A DNA stretch of 64,000 bases, from assembly GCF_000150955.2 (NCBI RefSeq), contig NC_011674.1, forward strand, positions 248,001 to 312,000. Direction: 5' to 3'. Below, piece by piece: positions 30,325 to 39,383 of the stretch (the stretch's first letter is position 1; each line of letters starts with the position of its first letter). The notes beneath the pieces are model-generated. The model ran no database searches. It saw nothing but the letters and a program-made list of their open reading frames with translations, and was not told the origin of the DNA. Source of the DNA: Phaeodactylum tricornutum CCAP 1055/1 (lineage: Eukaryota; Bacillariophyta; Bacillariophyceae; Surirellales; Neidiaceae). The position numbers were made by a program, and so were the translations under genes.

Positions 30325-33186
30325 ATGGTGGCGGAAAACAAATCCAGGCAGATTGATTCTTCCTTCCGGAACTTGAAGAGAAAAAGTCAAATTGAAGAAA
30401 TGCTTTCCTCCATGACTATCGAAGAAAAGATAGGGCAAATGTCCCAGATTGATATCAACATGATTATCGAAGACGATTCCGAAGGTAATGGAAAGAAACG
30501 GCTGAACGTGGCCGCCGCAGAACTTTACCTCGGTGAACGTGGAATCGGATCTGTCCTCAACCTTGTAAGTGGCGCTTCCTGGACCGCGCAAGATTTTCGT
30601 CAGGTCGCCGTGCAATTGAAGGAAATCAGCGACCGCTACAACCGTCCACCCGTAATTTGGGGTCTAGATAGTGTGCACGGGGCAAATTACATTCTTGGAG
30701 CAAGTATTCCACCGCAACCCATCAACATGGCCGCAACCTTTAACTTAACAGTTCCCTACCAGGCTGGCATTATTGCGAGTCGTGATACAAGGGCTGCCGG
30801 TATCACGTGGTTATTCTCGCCGCTTTTGGGTATTGCTTTGGAGCCACGTTGGAGCCGGGTCTACGAAACCTTTGGGGAAGATCCTACGATGGTTGGTCTC
30901 ATGGCGGCCCAGATGATTGCCGGCATTCAAAAACCGGATTCGAATCCTTTGGCCATCCCTTCCAGGGCAGCCGCTTGCGCTAAACACTTTATTGGCTATT
31001 CCATGCCGCGCGATGGTCATGATCGTAGTCCAAGTTGGATTCCCACTCGCCACTTGTACCAATATTTTGTCCCACCGTGGCAGTATGCAATGAAGCAAAA
31101 CGCACTCACCGTGATGGAATCATACACGGAAACAGACGGTGTACCCAACGTCGCAAATCCTCAAGCGCTGAACTATCTACTGCGTCAGCGTTTGGGTTTT
31201 GATGGCGTTCTTGTGACCGACTATGAGGAGATTCGCAATGCAAATACATGGCACCACATCGCTGTGAATGACACACAGGCAACTATCAAGTCGTTATTGG
31301 ATGGTAGCGTGGACATGAGTATGATTCCATGGGACGCGGATGGATTTCGCGATGGAATTTTGGCAGGAATTCAAGGCCATCGGTTGTTTGAATGGCGATT
31401 GAACCAATCAACGGAGCGTGTCCTAAAGCTGAAGGAGACCCTGAACATGTATCACGAAAATCTCGCGATAGAAGATCCCAATCTTGCAATGATTGGTTCG
31501 GACGAACCGGCGGTCTTGGACATGGCCCAACAATCACTCATTCTAGCAGAGAATGATGGGTTGTTGCCTTTGAGTTTAAATACTCGGCACAAGATTCTCG
31601 TGACTGGTCCAACGTCAAGCTCGTTGATACATCAGTCTGGGGGTTGGACTGGTCAGTGGCAAGGGGCTTTATCTGACGATTGGTTTGCCCATGGATCAAC
31701 AGTATTCGATGCCTTTTCACGGGAAGAGGCCTGGGATGTTTCCTTTAGTTGTGGTGTCAATATTTTGGGCGGTGAATGCGATGACGAAGTGAGTCGCCAG
31801 AAAACTTTTTTCATCGAAGAGATCGAAGAATGGGTCGGAAGGGGACCTTCAACGTCCATCGAGCGTGCAGTCAAAGCGGCAGCATCGAAAGACGTTGTGC
31901 TGGTGTGCGTCGGCGAAGAAGCTTACACCGAGAAACCTGGTGACATACGGTCTATGGAGCTACCACAAGGACAATATGAACTGGTGAAAGCGCTCAAAGA
32001 GAACTCGGTTGTCAAGATTGTACTTGTATACTTTGGTGGACGTCCAAGGCTGCTAAGGAAAATGGTCGAGCAGGCGGACGCAACCATTGTGGCTTTCCTG
32101 CCTGGACCGACAGCGGGCGAAGCGCTGAAAAATTTAGTTAGCGGGCAAATCAATCCTAGCGGCAAAATGCCCATTACGTATCCTAAGTATTCGGACAACG
32201 GAGGCATCCCCTACTTCCATTCCGTGTCGGACAAATGCACTGATGGGTTAGCTGCCATGCCACATTTCGATTATGTCCCTTGTGAAGTGCAGTGGTCGTT
32301 TGGGCACGGTCTGAGCTACACTAGCTTTCAGTATTCTGATCTAAAGTCATCCGCTAAAGACGGTAGTGATTTGATCGTCTCAGTCAGAATTAAAAACACT
32401 GGGTCAACGGGTGGGTCAGAAGCGGTCATGCTTTTTACGTTTGACGAAAATCGACCCACTACTCCAGAATACAAGAGACTTCGGGCTTTTGAAAAAATTT
32501 GGCTTGCCTCAGGAGAGGAGAGAACAGTCACACTCACAGTCTCCCCTGAGGAGCTCCACTTTATTGGCCCCCATAATGACAAGCACTACATCAGTGATCC
32601 TGCTATGAGGTTTTGGGTAGGCATGGGAGCTTCAACGGATTGTCGCTCAAATCCCGATTCAGATCTCTGCTCTATTGTTGAGCCCTCCGTCGGAGAAGAG
32701 GCCATGTTCAATAATTGCTGCGATGTGGCGTGTGACTTGTGGACGAGCAGCCAATGTGCCGACCAATATGGCTTCGATCAAGCTTCCTGCTTAGCGCTTT
32801 GTTCTTCAATCAGTAGCTACCCGACTAGTGCTACTACCTTGGGCAAAGACGGCTGGGGCTGGAACTATGTCGAATGTCTTGAATCTGTGCTGTGGGGATT
32901 CGAGCAAGTAAATGAATTACCACAGTGCTGGAAGATGACCACATTGTGTCGTGATGTTTTCCAAACAAAAAACTTTGACGAATATGGCCTTGGACCCGGA
33001 ATCACACCACAAAAGATCCTGCCAAGGGGCGTCACCTGGATGCCGAACGCAGTGGCCGTAATAGCAGCTTTGATTTCATCCTATATGATGGCTCAGGCGA
33101 TGCGTGGTGGATTTTGTAGACGAACGGATGAATCCAATGAGAGAGATGCCATTCAATTTTCGAGAGTACAGACGGAACAGGACTAA
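30325..33186 (+). CDS. Glycoside hydrolase family 3, C-terminally membrane-anchored
   Basis: From the first ATG (30325) the product is 953 residues. The GH3 N-terminal barrel holds WGLDSVHGANYI, the KHFIGYS block and GVLVTDYEE with the nucleophile Asp at about residue 299. The GH3 C-terminal sandwich has the VLVCVGEEAYTE block, and GHGLSYTSF marks the fibronectin-like domain. GH3 enzymes cleave beta-glucosides, including glucans such as laminarin or cellulose oligomers. Beyond residue 760 a Cys-rich segment (NNCCDVACDLW and following Cys) leads to a membrane segment (VAVIAALISSYMMAQAM) near residues 900-920 and a basic tail. Family members rarely have such a tail. No signal peptide is seen at this start, and the frame is open upstream without ATG, so a first exon may be missing. 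Confidence 0.85.
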   Translation: MVAENKSRQIDSSFRNLKRKSQIEEMLSSMTIEEKIGQMSQIDINMIIEDDSEGNGKKRLNVAAAELYLGERGIGSVLNLVSGASWTAQDFRQVAVQLKEISDRYNRPPVIWGLDSVHGANYILGASIPPQPINMAATFNLTVPYQAGIIASRDTRAAGITWLFSPLLGIALEPRWSRVYETFGEDPTMVGLMAAQMIAGIQKPDSNPLAIPSRAAACAKHFIGYSMPRDGHDRSPSWIPTRHLYQYFVPPWQYAMKQNALTVMESYTETDGVPNVANPQALNYLLRQRLGFDGVLVTDYEEIRNANTWHHIAVNDTQATIKSLLDGSVDMSMIPWDADGFRDGILAGIQGHRLFEWRLNQSTERVLKLKETLNMYHENLAIEDPNLAMIGSDEPAVLDMAQQSLILAENDGLLPLSLNTRHKILVTGPTSSSLIHQSGGWTGQWQGALSDDWFAHGSTVFDAFSREEAWDVSFSCGVNILGGECDDEVSRQKTFFIEEIEEWVGRGPSTSIERAVKAAASKDVVLVCVGEEAYTEKPGDIRSMELPQGQYELVKALKENSVVKIVLVYFGGRPRLLRKMVEQADATIVAFLPGPTAGEALKNLVSGQINPSGKMPITYPKYSDNGGIPYFHSVSDKCTDGLAAMPHFDYVPCEVQWSFGHGLSYTSFQYSDLKSSAKDGSDLIVSVRIKNTGSTGGSEAVMLFTFDENRPTTPEYKRLRAFEKIWLASGEERTVTLTVSPEELHFIGPHNDKHYISDPAMRFWVGMGASTDCRSNPDSDLCSIVEPSVGEEAMFNNCCDVACDLWTSSQCADQYGFDQASCLALCSSISSYPTSATTLGKDGWGWNYVECLESVLWGFEQVNELPQCWKMTTLCRDVFQTKNFDEYGLGPGITPQKILPRGVTWMPNAVAVIAALISSYMMAQAMRGGFCRRTDESNERDAIQFSRVQTEQD

Positions 33187-33479
33187 TGTCAAAAGCTCAA
33201 AATTGTGTTTCTTGGTACTCATGGTGGCACTATAGAGAAAAATGTGAAAATTTCCTTTGTTGTATTGAAAAAAAGTCACGCAGCTTGCTCCAAACGCATA
33301 TCAAATAACCCACAGAATCTGATGACGAAGCTATTTGGATTTCTGTAGAAGAAAGTCACCAATGGATGAGAGTCCTCGATTGACGATGCGCATTTTACTC
33401 GCAGTCAATATTAAATACATTGTTCAAGTAATCTCCACATCGTCCTTAGCAGGATTGTGCTTAAAACGTACACTCCATT

Positions 33480-35990
33480 TCAATGTCTTAAAACAGCTGG
33501 ATGAATGTCAGATGCATCTTGGAATGAACGAAGTAAATCAAGTTCCATAGTCTTGACGCCACAACCGTCTGAACAAAAAACAGAGTCAAATCTCGGCTTG
33601 TTGCCGCAGAATTGAGCTGCGCAACATGAGTAGGAGGGCGTGATATTTGCATTTGAACCGTCGCAGGCTTCACCTTGTAGTTCTGCCTTGGCGTCTTCGT
33701 CACCGACTGCCCTATTTTTCAAGATTGGAGGATCTTCAGCTGGATCGAAAAAGTTGCGTCTCTGGTTTTCGAAACCTGCCGGGCTTTCTCTAGATGTGTC
33801 TCTCATGAGAAAGAGAAGCATATTGTGCCGGTCTGTATAGCCTTCGGCATCTTCAATTGAAACAAGCAGTCGTTCTAGCTCCTTTGTTCGTACTCTGACA
33901 CGCTCTTTCGAGCGATATCCAAAACCGCGTTCGAGGCGCGTTGCCATATCTGACCATTGCTTAACTACCTTATCGTGTCTCGCGTGTACGCTTCTCGTAT
34001 GGCCGCCAATATGGGTGGCAGACACACTTCCAAGTGGCCATTTGTAGGTTCCACTATGCTTCGAAAACGAAGCATGACGCATAACGGCAGATGTCGCTAA
34101 ACTTCGCCGAAGCTGCTCCATTCGTTGTCGTTCAATTCTCCTTCTACTCTCCGGAAAATCGCGAAGAATCGCTTCTTCGGCGTTGCAATTTTCACAAATT
34201 GCAACGAAGGGCTTTTCCGAGTTACAGTGATTTGAAACTGGCTCAAAATGACCACCGCAGGCAGCATGGCGCCATGTACCACATCCAGAACAATTAACCA
34301 TGATGTCGTTAGGGTAAATCTCCGTGACTTGCCAACAATAAACCAGCTCCGGGGCCGTCGAATTTTTTTTACGTTTCGTACGGATACGATGAATGCGACA
34401 GTGGGGAAGTTTTTCCAAGACACCTGGCTCCAACTTTTTTGCAAGGCGAGTCTTGAGTTTTTTTTGGTTAGCACGAAAGCACATGCGATAGGACTCAGAT
34501 TCATCAATAAAATCGTCTTCGTCACTAGTCTCTCCAGCTTGACGGCGTTCTCGCCGTATACCTGTTACCGACGGCCACCAAGTATCGACCGGAAATGGAT
34601 ATTCAAGAACAGCCGAGACCTTTTTGGGTCTACGCTGATCCTCCTCAACTTCACTCGACGCATCCACGTTCTCCCAAATTGAATTTTTTTCTTTAGGTCT
34701 CTGAGGTTTATTCTCCGTGTTCTCAACCCTTGTAGCTGCTTCGTGGTTGCAGCCCTCCATTAGAATACACACTTTTTCTTCTGGAAGTTTCGGTAAAGCG
34801 GACTTAAATCGTGATGTTCTAATTTCTCTTGCCGGTGAATCAGTCATCACCAAATTGTAAGATTCTTGTATACTATCTTCGTCTTCGGCCCAGTCAACAT
34901 CTTTTAGCGAGCTAAGCATGGTCAACACCCCAGCAGCATCGTCCACTTTCTGTTCGTTCGTCGCCACCGACAGAAGCTCTTCGACAGTTCCTTTGCAAAT
35001 TATTTGAGGAATAGCCATATCTGCAGCTATTGCGACTTGCTCCAGAGCAACTGTGTTGAGGTCCTCTACCGAAGGTGTGGCTTCAACCGACGCCTCTACC
35101 AGGCTATTCAACGAAGAAAGGTCAAATGCAGGACTCTTTTGCTTGGAGGCACCTTTGGCCGCCGCTAGCCCTTTCCCCTTAGAGTATTTCCGAGCTTTGC
35201 CTCGTTCCTTTTTCTTGCCGTCTCGACCGATGCTTACATTGCTGTCCTGACGGTTCGCTTTCTGCTTGGGCTTCGCCGTGGTCGCTTTCGCCTTTATGTG
35301 AGGCAACGACTTTACTTTTGTAGCCGTTTGAGCCGCGGCAGGTAACGTGTGCTCGTCGCTCTGTTCCTTGTCAACAGAATAACTTCTTTCGCCATACAAA
35401 TCGGAACGAGTCGCCAGGTGAGTGCTCGTTAAGTCACTGGTAGTATCATTTGGAACTTCTTGTAGCCTCGATAACAGCTCTTGTTGGCGTCTTAGACCCT
35501 CTTGGTAGCGTAGCTGAGCTTCTTGTTGCTGAGTGGCAAGTGTCGCCGCTTGCTGTTCGACATGGTGACGAAGATATGCTTGTTCACCAGTGCGTCGCTG
35601 CATCTGTTCGCTCAGCAGCAGGCTACGGTAATGATTTTGTAGGCCCGAGTAATCATTGAGCCGCTCGGAAAGTGACCGTAGTTGCTGTTCTTGAAGCTGT
35701 TGATCGAGCTGCTCTTGAAGAAGAAGCTGACGGAGCTGCATGTCTCGTTGGCTTTCTTGCTGCCTCTGCTGGATTTGGGAGTACAGCTGTGGCAGTTGGT
35801 CTCCAGAGACTGACGTCAATCCAAGTGCAGCTCGCCATTGGGCAGGAGTCATCTGCCATTCAGCAACAAAAGGAAGACCTGAGATGTCTCTAGTTGTTGA
35901 ATTTTCGACAATTGAATATTGGGTGAAATGGCAACGTACCTGGTCCGTCCGTTGACTATCACTCTGCGGAAACGGAAATCGTCCGTCCAT
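33480..35990 (-). CDS. Large Gln-rich protein with PHD-like zinc finger
   Basis: The protein is 836 residues with a single long exon. Residues 40-190 are a Gln-rich coiled coil (QLLLQEQLDQQLQEQQLRSL and similar). Residues 235-300 are basic and Lys-rich, and residues 300-420 are acidic. From about residue 530 a Cys/His array resembles a PHD finger: VNCSGCGTWRHAACGG and, farther on, AICENC. A final Cys cluster near the C-terminus (CCAAQFCG, RFDSVFCSDGCG) may bind a second zinc. Such proteins usually act in chromatin; no family name is recognised. A GT...AG pair near the start was considered as an intron but would break the frame. Confidence 0.6.
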   Translation of the reverse strand: MDGRFPFPQSDSQRTDQVRCHFTQYSIVENSTTRDISGLPFVAEWQMTPAQWRAALGLTSVSGDQLPQLYSQIQQRQQESQRDMQLRQLLLQEQLDQQLQEQQLRSLSERLNDYSGLQNHYRSLLLSEQMQRRTGEQAYLRHHVEQQAATLATQQQEAQLRYQEGLRRQQELLSRLQEVPNDTTSDLTSTHLATRSDLYGERSYSVDKEQSDEHTLPAAAQTATKVKSLPHIKAKATTAKPKQKANRQDSNVSIGRDGKKKERGKARKYSKGKGLAAAKGASKQKSPAFDLSSLNSLVEASVEATPSVEDLNTVALEQVAIAADMAIPQIICKGTVEELLSVATNEQKVDDAAGVLTMLSSLKDVDWAEDEDSIQESYNLVMTDSPAREIRTSRFKSALPKLPEEKVCILMEGCNHEAATRVENTENKPQRPKEKNSIWENVDASSEVEEDQRRPKKVSAVLEYPFPVDTWWPSVTGIRRERRQAGETSDEDDFIDESESYRMCFRANQKKLKTRLAKKLEPGVLEKLPHCRIHRIRTKRKKNSTAPELVYCWQVTEIYPNDIMVNCSGCGTWRHAACGGHFEPVSNHCNSEKPFVAICENCNAEEAILRDFPESRRRIERQRMEQLRRSLATSAVMRHASFSKHSGTYKWPLGSVSATHIGGHTRSVHARHDKVVKQWSDMATRLERGFGYRSKERVRVRTKELERLLVSIEDAEGYTDRHNMLLFLMRDTSRESPAGFENQRRNFFDPAEDPPILKNRAVGDEDAKAELQGEACDGSNANITPSYSCCAAQFCGNKPRFDSVFCSDGCGVKTMELDLLRSFQDASDIHPAVLRH

Positions 35991-37255
35991 GATCAACTCT
36001 ATAGCAAACTATTCAGTTTGGTTTACAAACCAACTGCGTAAGGCCAATACAAACTAGTGAATGATCGATTCTGTCCAGAAACGGAAGTTATTAAAACAAC
36101 AACAATTTCACTCCATACAGGAGTTTCTGAGCGGTAGAAAAGCACTCTCGATGTATATTCGTAGGCCAAAAGCAAATCTTATGTTTTCCCTTTTCTTGCG
36201 TGCCGTGTATCGACTTACCTCTATCAGATCAACGACGTAAGCTAATCCTTGACAGCGAAGTCACAGTAATGAAGACCCCGAAGTGTTGACTCGATTCGTA
36301 TTTCACACTCCTGGTCACCGTAGTTCTCGCAACGCTCCGCAGCTGAAATTGTGGTTGGACGATTGCTCCACCTGTGAACTGTGGACAGCTTTCTCCCCTT
36401 GCAGCGGAACCGGACGTTCCAAAATGTTATATATAATTTGCCGGTGTAACTCACCCTTAAATGTTCGTGATTATTACCTAAGTAATTTGTGGACGAATCC
36501 ATCCGGGACTCCAATCTGAGTATACTATGCAATGCGTAAATCGAGAGAAGGATGTAAATCAAAGCCCCAGGTCATTTTGTTTTCGGTTTTGGTCGAAGCG
36601 TCACTCAACTAGAAAATTAGGCAGTTGGTGACTGTTTTGGCTCGTATCGCCGTCAGCATTTGAAGCTATCACTTTCATGGGGTGCGAAGTTCAAACCATT
36701 CCGGTTGAAATGTGCAACTGCAAGAGTGGGAAAGAGGTACAGTGAATGAGCAAGCCAGCTTCGTTGTAAGGCTTCGATATTACAGTCCTTTTCTAGGTAA
36801 TGCTTGACCTCATAGTTTCGCAAATGGATTCAACTAATAGCATGAGTTTGTTCTTTTGCTAGGATTGAAGCAAAAAAAGGGATTTTCCAAGTATACAAAT
36901 GCTGCAATCTCTTTCGACTCTACTGTCTGCCCATGGATGGCCGTCCTATCCTGGCTACGACTCCCAACGACCAATTGCGTCGCAAAAACTTATAACAGTA
37001 AGTTAGTCGCATACGCCTTGGAAAATGAATACGCCCTGCCGTTTTGTATAGGAAAGTAGATAAGAGACGAAAAACGAACTCCGTTCCGCTTTGGCTTTTC
37101 GTTAGACAACTAGTTGATTTGTTTTTCACAGTCAAAGAAGCATTCTGATTATGTAAGAAAAATTGGTCTTTGGATCTTTGCACGCTTCAATTTGGAGCAT
37201 GGTCTCAGCGACTCCTCAACAAAAGCTTATCAGTCTAAGTGCTCTCCGAGATCGT
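35991..37255. other. Long intergenic stretch, no gene supported
   Basis: AT-rich with scattered short open frames on both strands (36242-36562 minus, 36856-37059 plus) without recognisable content. TCACAGTCAA occurs at 37126. Confidence 0.5.
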
Positions 37256-37785
37256 TTATCCGTCTAGACCGGACTTTCCGAAATCGATGTAATCCATCCG
37301 ATTCATGTGCTTGAAGGAATCTATCATTTCGCGAAGTTTCTCTTCCTTGTCTAGCGCTGTTTCGGAACGCATTTGGGCAAGTTTGCGTGTATACACATCA
37401 GCTTGGTCCGCAACGGTGGCGTGCTCGTCCACATTCAAATGACGGCGCCCATTTTTGTGATCCATCAACTGACGACGGCGATCTTCGATCATGACTTGCA
37501 ACTGACTCATTCGCTTGTTGTCGTGCGCTTGAAGAGCGGCCAGGGCTTCCTTATGCGTCCAGACACACATCAGAAAAGAGTTGACAAGAGTAAATGATGC
37601 AACGAAAGAAGAGGAGTGAGAAAGTTTTGAATTCCATCATTTGGAAGCATGACGATCAAGAGACGTACCGGCGAGGGCTCGGTATCGCTAACGTGGCGAA
37701 AATCCATCAAGCGTTCTTTGACAGTCTTGGCATAGATCATAGAAAAGAACGCTGACAGGATGACGAAGACAAAGAAGACTTTCAT
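37256..37785 (-). CDS. Small secreted coiled-coil protein, unknown
   Basis: Two exons are read: 37669-37785 and 37256-37549 on the minus strand, with a 119-nt GT-AG intron in phase. The product is 136 residues. The first 19 residues (MKVFFVFVILSAFFSMIYA) are a clear signal peptide. The mature part is charged and helical throughout, with heptad-like Leu/Met spacing (NKRMSQLQVMIEDRRRQL and EKLREMIDSFKHMNRM), ending DFGKSGLDG. No known family is recognised. It has no plastid motif after the signal peptide (A|KTV), so secretion or ER residence is expected. Confidence 0.6.
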
Positions 37786-38314
37786 TCTCAATATTGAACT
37801 GTTTAAAAAAAAAAAATTCTATATGCAGAAGGGAAGGTGTTTTAGTAGTGGGTATAGAGATTGATTTGTGATTGCATACTTGTGTGTAAATAGAGAGTTT
37901 GAGACGGGGTGAAGACGTAGTGTTGCGTTGTGTAGTAGTCCCGACGCAATTTCTGGAAACTACCTGAAATCGTTCTGAATCTGATCTGTCTTTCGCTTCA
38001 TCATTCCTGATGTTCCTTTTATTCATACAGTGCGGATATATGTCGTGAATAACAGTTGTCCGCGGCCCTTTTCGACCGCCATGGTGGCTACGTACCTGCT
38101 GCATCAGCTTTGATTGTGAGAGAGTTTCGCGTTTTTATTTCTATTCTTGCTGCGCGATTTCGACTCTTGGGAAAAGTCTCCCTCACAAGTGTTTGGGAAT
38201 AATTTCTATCTACATTTATTTTAAATACAATCCTCTCCGACTGCATTCACGACGCTCTTCTTATTAATTGTCTCGCGCTGGGAAGCAAAGGGTCATTATT
38301 GATAAACGACTAGA
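37786..38314. other. Divergent promoter gap
   Basis: A run of 13-14 A residues near 37804 and a TTGATTGTGAGAG variant near 38109 were noted. No gene is seen. Confidence 0.5.
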
Positions 38315-39298
38315 ATGAGAACTATTTCAGTCCCAATGAAAAAACGACAGACATCGAAACTGCATCTACGCAAACGAACGAAACTTTCAAACAGCATTTG
38401 CCTGTCAACTAACGAGATGAATCGTCAGGACAAACCCAAAGGCCTGAGTAACATGGCAATGTCCTTTTACAGATCCGTCGAAATTATGTTTCTGTGCGGT
38501 GCGCTGTTGCTCAGAGCGCGGTCCGACGCATTCCTGATACAAAGTCTAGGGCAAGTTAAAGTCAGCGCATTATGTTCCTTCAGCTCCTGTAGCCTTGTAA
38601 GTACCCGTTGCTTGGGGAAGAAAGACGATGATGACTATTCTCCCCAAATTGAGTTGGTTGAAGAGGAAGACGATTACGAAAGAGATGAAGACTGGACTCC
38701 GGATAGAGAGAAATCGAAACAGCGTCGTCTCCAAGCTCGGGTCTACGCCGAAAGTGTTCGACAGCAACAAGAAGCACCTAGGTCCGCTCCTGCAAAAATA
38801 ACACCAGACAAATTGCGAGAGGATGATTCTACAAGGCCAAAGGCTAGTCCCTATACCGAGGAGGAAGAAGACGTTATTGCTGCCATGGGAGGCAAGACGT
38901 CTAATCCAAGTCGAAAACGAGAGCAAGGATTCTTAGGTGACTCGACATTAAATGAGATTGCGACCGACTACGGTGTCCCGGTTTGCTATCTAGCAGACGT
39001 ATTGTGTATGTGGGGTGTTCCCGTACCCATTCAAGTCCATGATCGACTGGGGGACTTGGTAACGGGGGAGCAGGCGTTTTCCATCCTGGAAGCCATCAAT
39101 TCGCTTGATATTTCTGCCTTGCACGATCGATATTCTAATCACAACTTGATACAGCTTTGTGCCGAGTACGATATCGAGTTGCAGACAGCGTTTGAGATGG
39201 CAATGAAAGAAGGCTGGAGTCTACCGTTTGGCGTCAATACTTGCTTGCGAGTAGAGCAGAGCGACGAACTTGTTCGGGTCCACGGGCCGTTCGATTGA
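38315..39298 (+). CDS. Unknown plastid-type protein with helical C-terminal domain
   Basis: The protein is 327 residues from 38315, or 281 from the ATG at 38453, which better starts a signal peptide (MAMSFYRSVEIMFLCGALLL, then SDAF|LIQ). A strongly acidic central region (residues 100-190) is followed by a well-ordered domain: STLNEIATDYGVPVCYLADV, split by VPVPI, GDLVTGEQAFSILEAINSLD and NLIQLCAEYDIEL. The domain looks like repeated helix-turn-helix-like units but I do not recognise the family. Plastid import is inferred from the presequence. Confidence 0.6.
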   Translation: MRTISVPMKKRQTSKLHLRKRTKLSNSICLSTNEMNRQDKPKGLSNMAMSFYRSVEIMFLCGALLLRARSDAFLIQSLGQVKVSALCSFSSCSLVSTRCLGKKDDDDYSPQIELVEEEDDYERDEDWTPDREKSKQRRLQARVYAESVRQQQEAPRSAPAKITPDKLREDDSTRPKASPYTEEEEDVIAAMGGKTSNPSRKREQGFLGDSTLNEIATDYGVPVCYLADVLCMWGVPVPIQVHDRLGDLVTGEQAFSILEAINSLDISALHDRYSNHNLIQLCAEYDIELQTAFEMAMKEGWSLPFGVNTCLRVEQSDELVRVHGPFD

Positions 39299-39383
39299 CA
39301 AAAGAAATCCCAGCATTGTTTCTCATGCTTAAGGACTTAGTCTCCCGGGTATTTTCATACCCTTAAACGATTACTAATCGCGC

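Noticed and set aside
35870-35960. Possible intron at the 5' end of the large zinc-finger gene
   Set aside because: The GT and AG are good, but the segment is 61 nt and its removal shifts the frame; reading through keeps one long open frame.
35991-37255. CRISPR arrays, phage genes or bacterial islands
   Set aside because: No regular repeats or prokaryotic gene layout anywhere in the window; only short eukaryote-type intergenic DNA.
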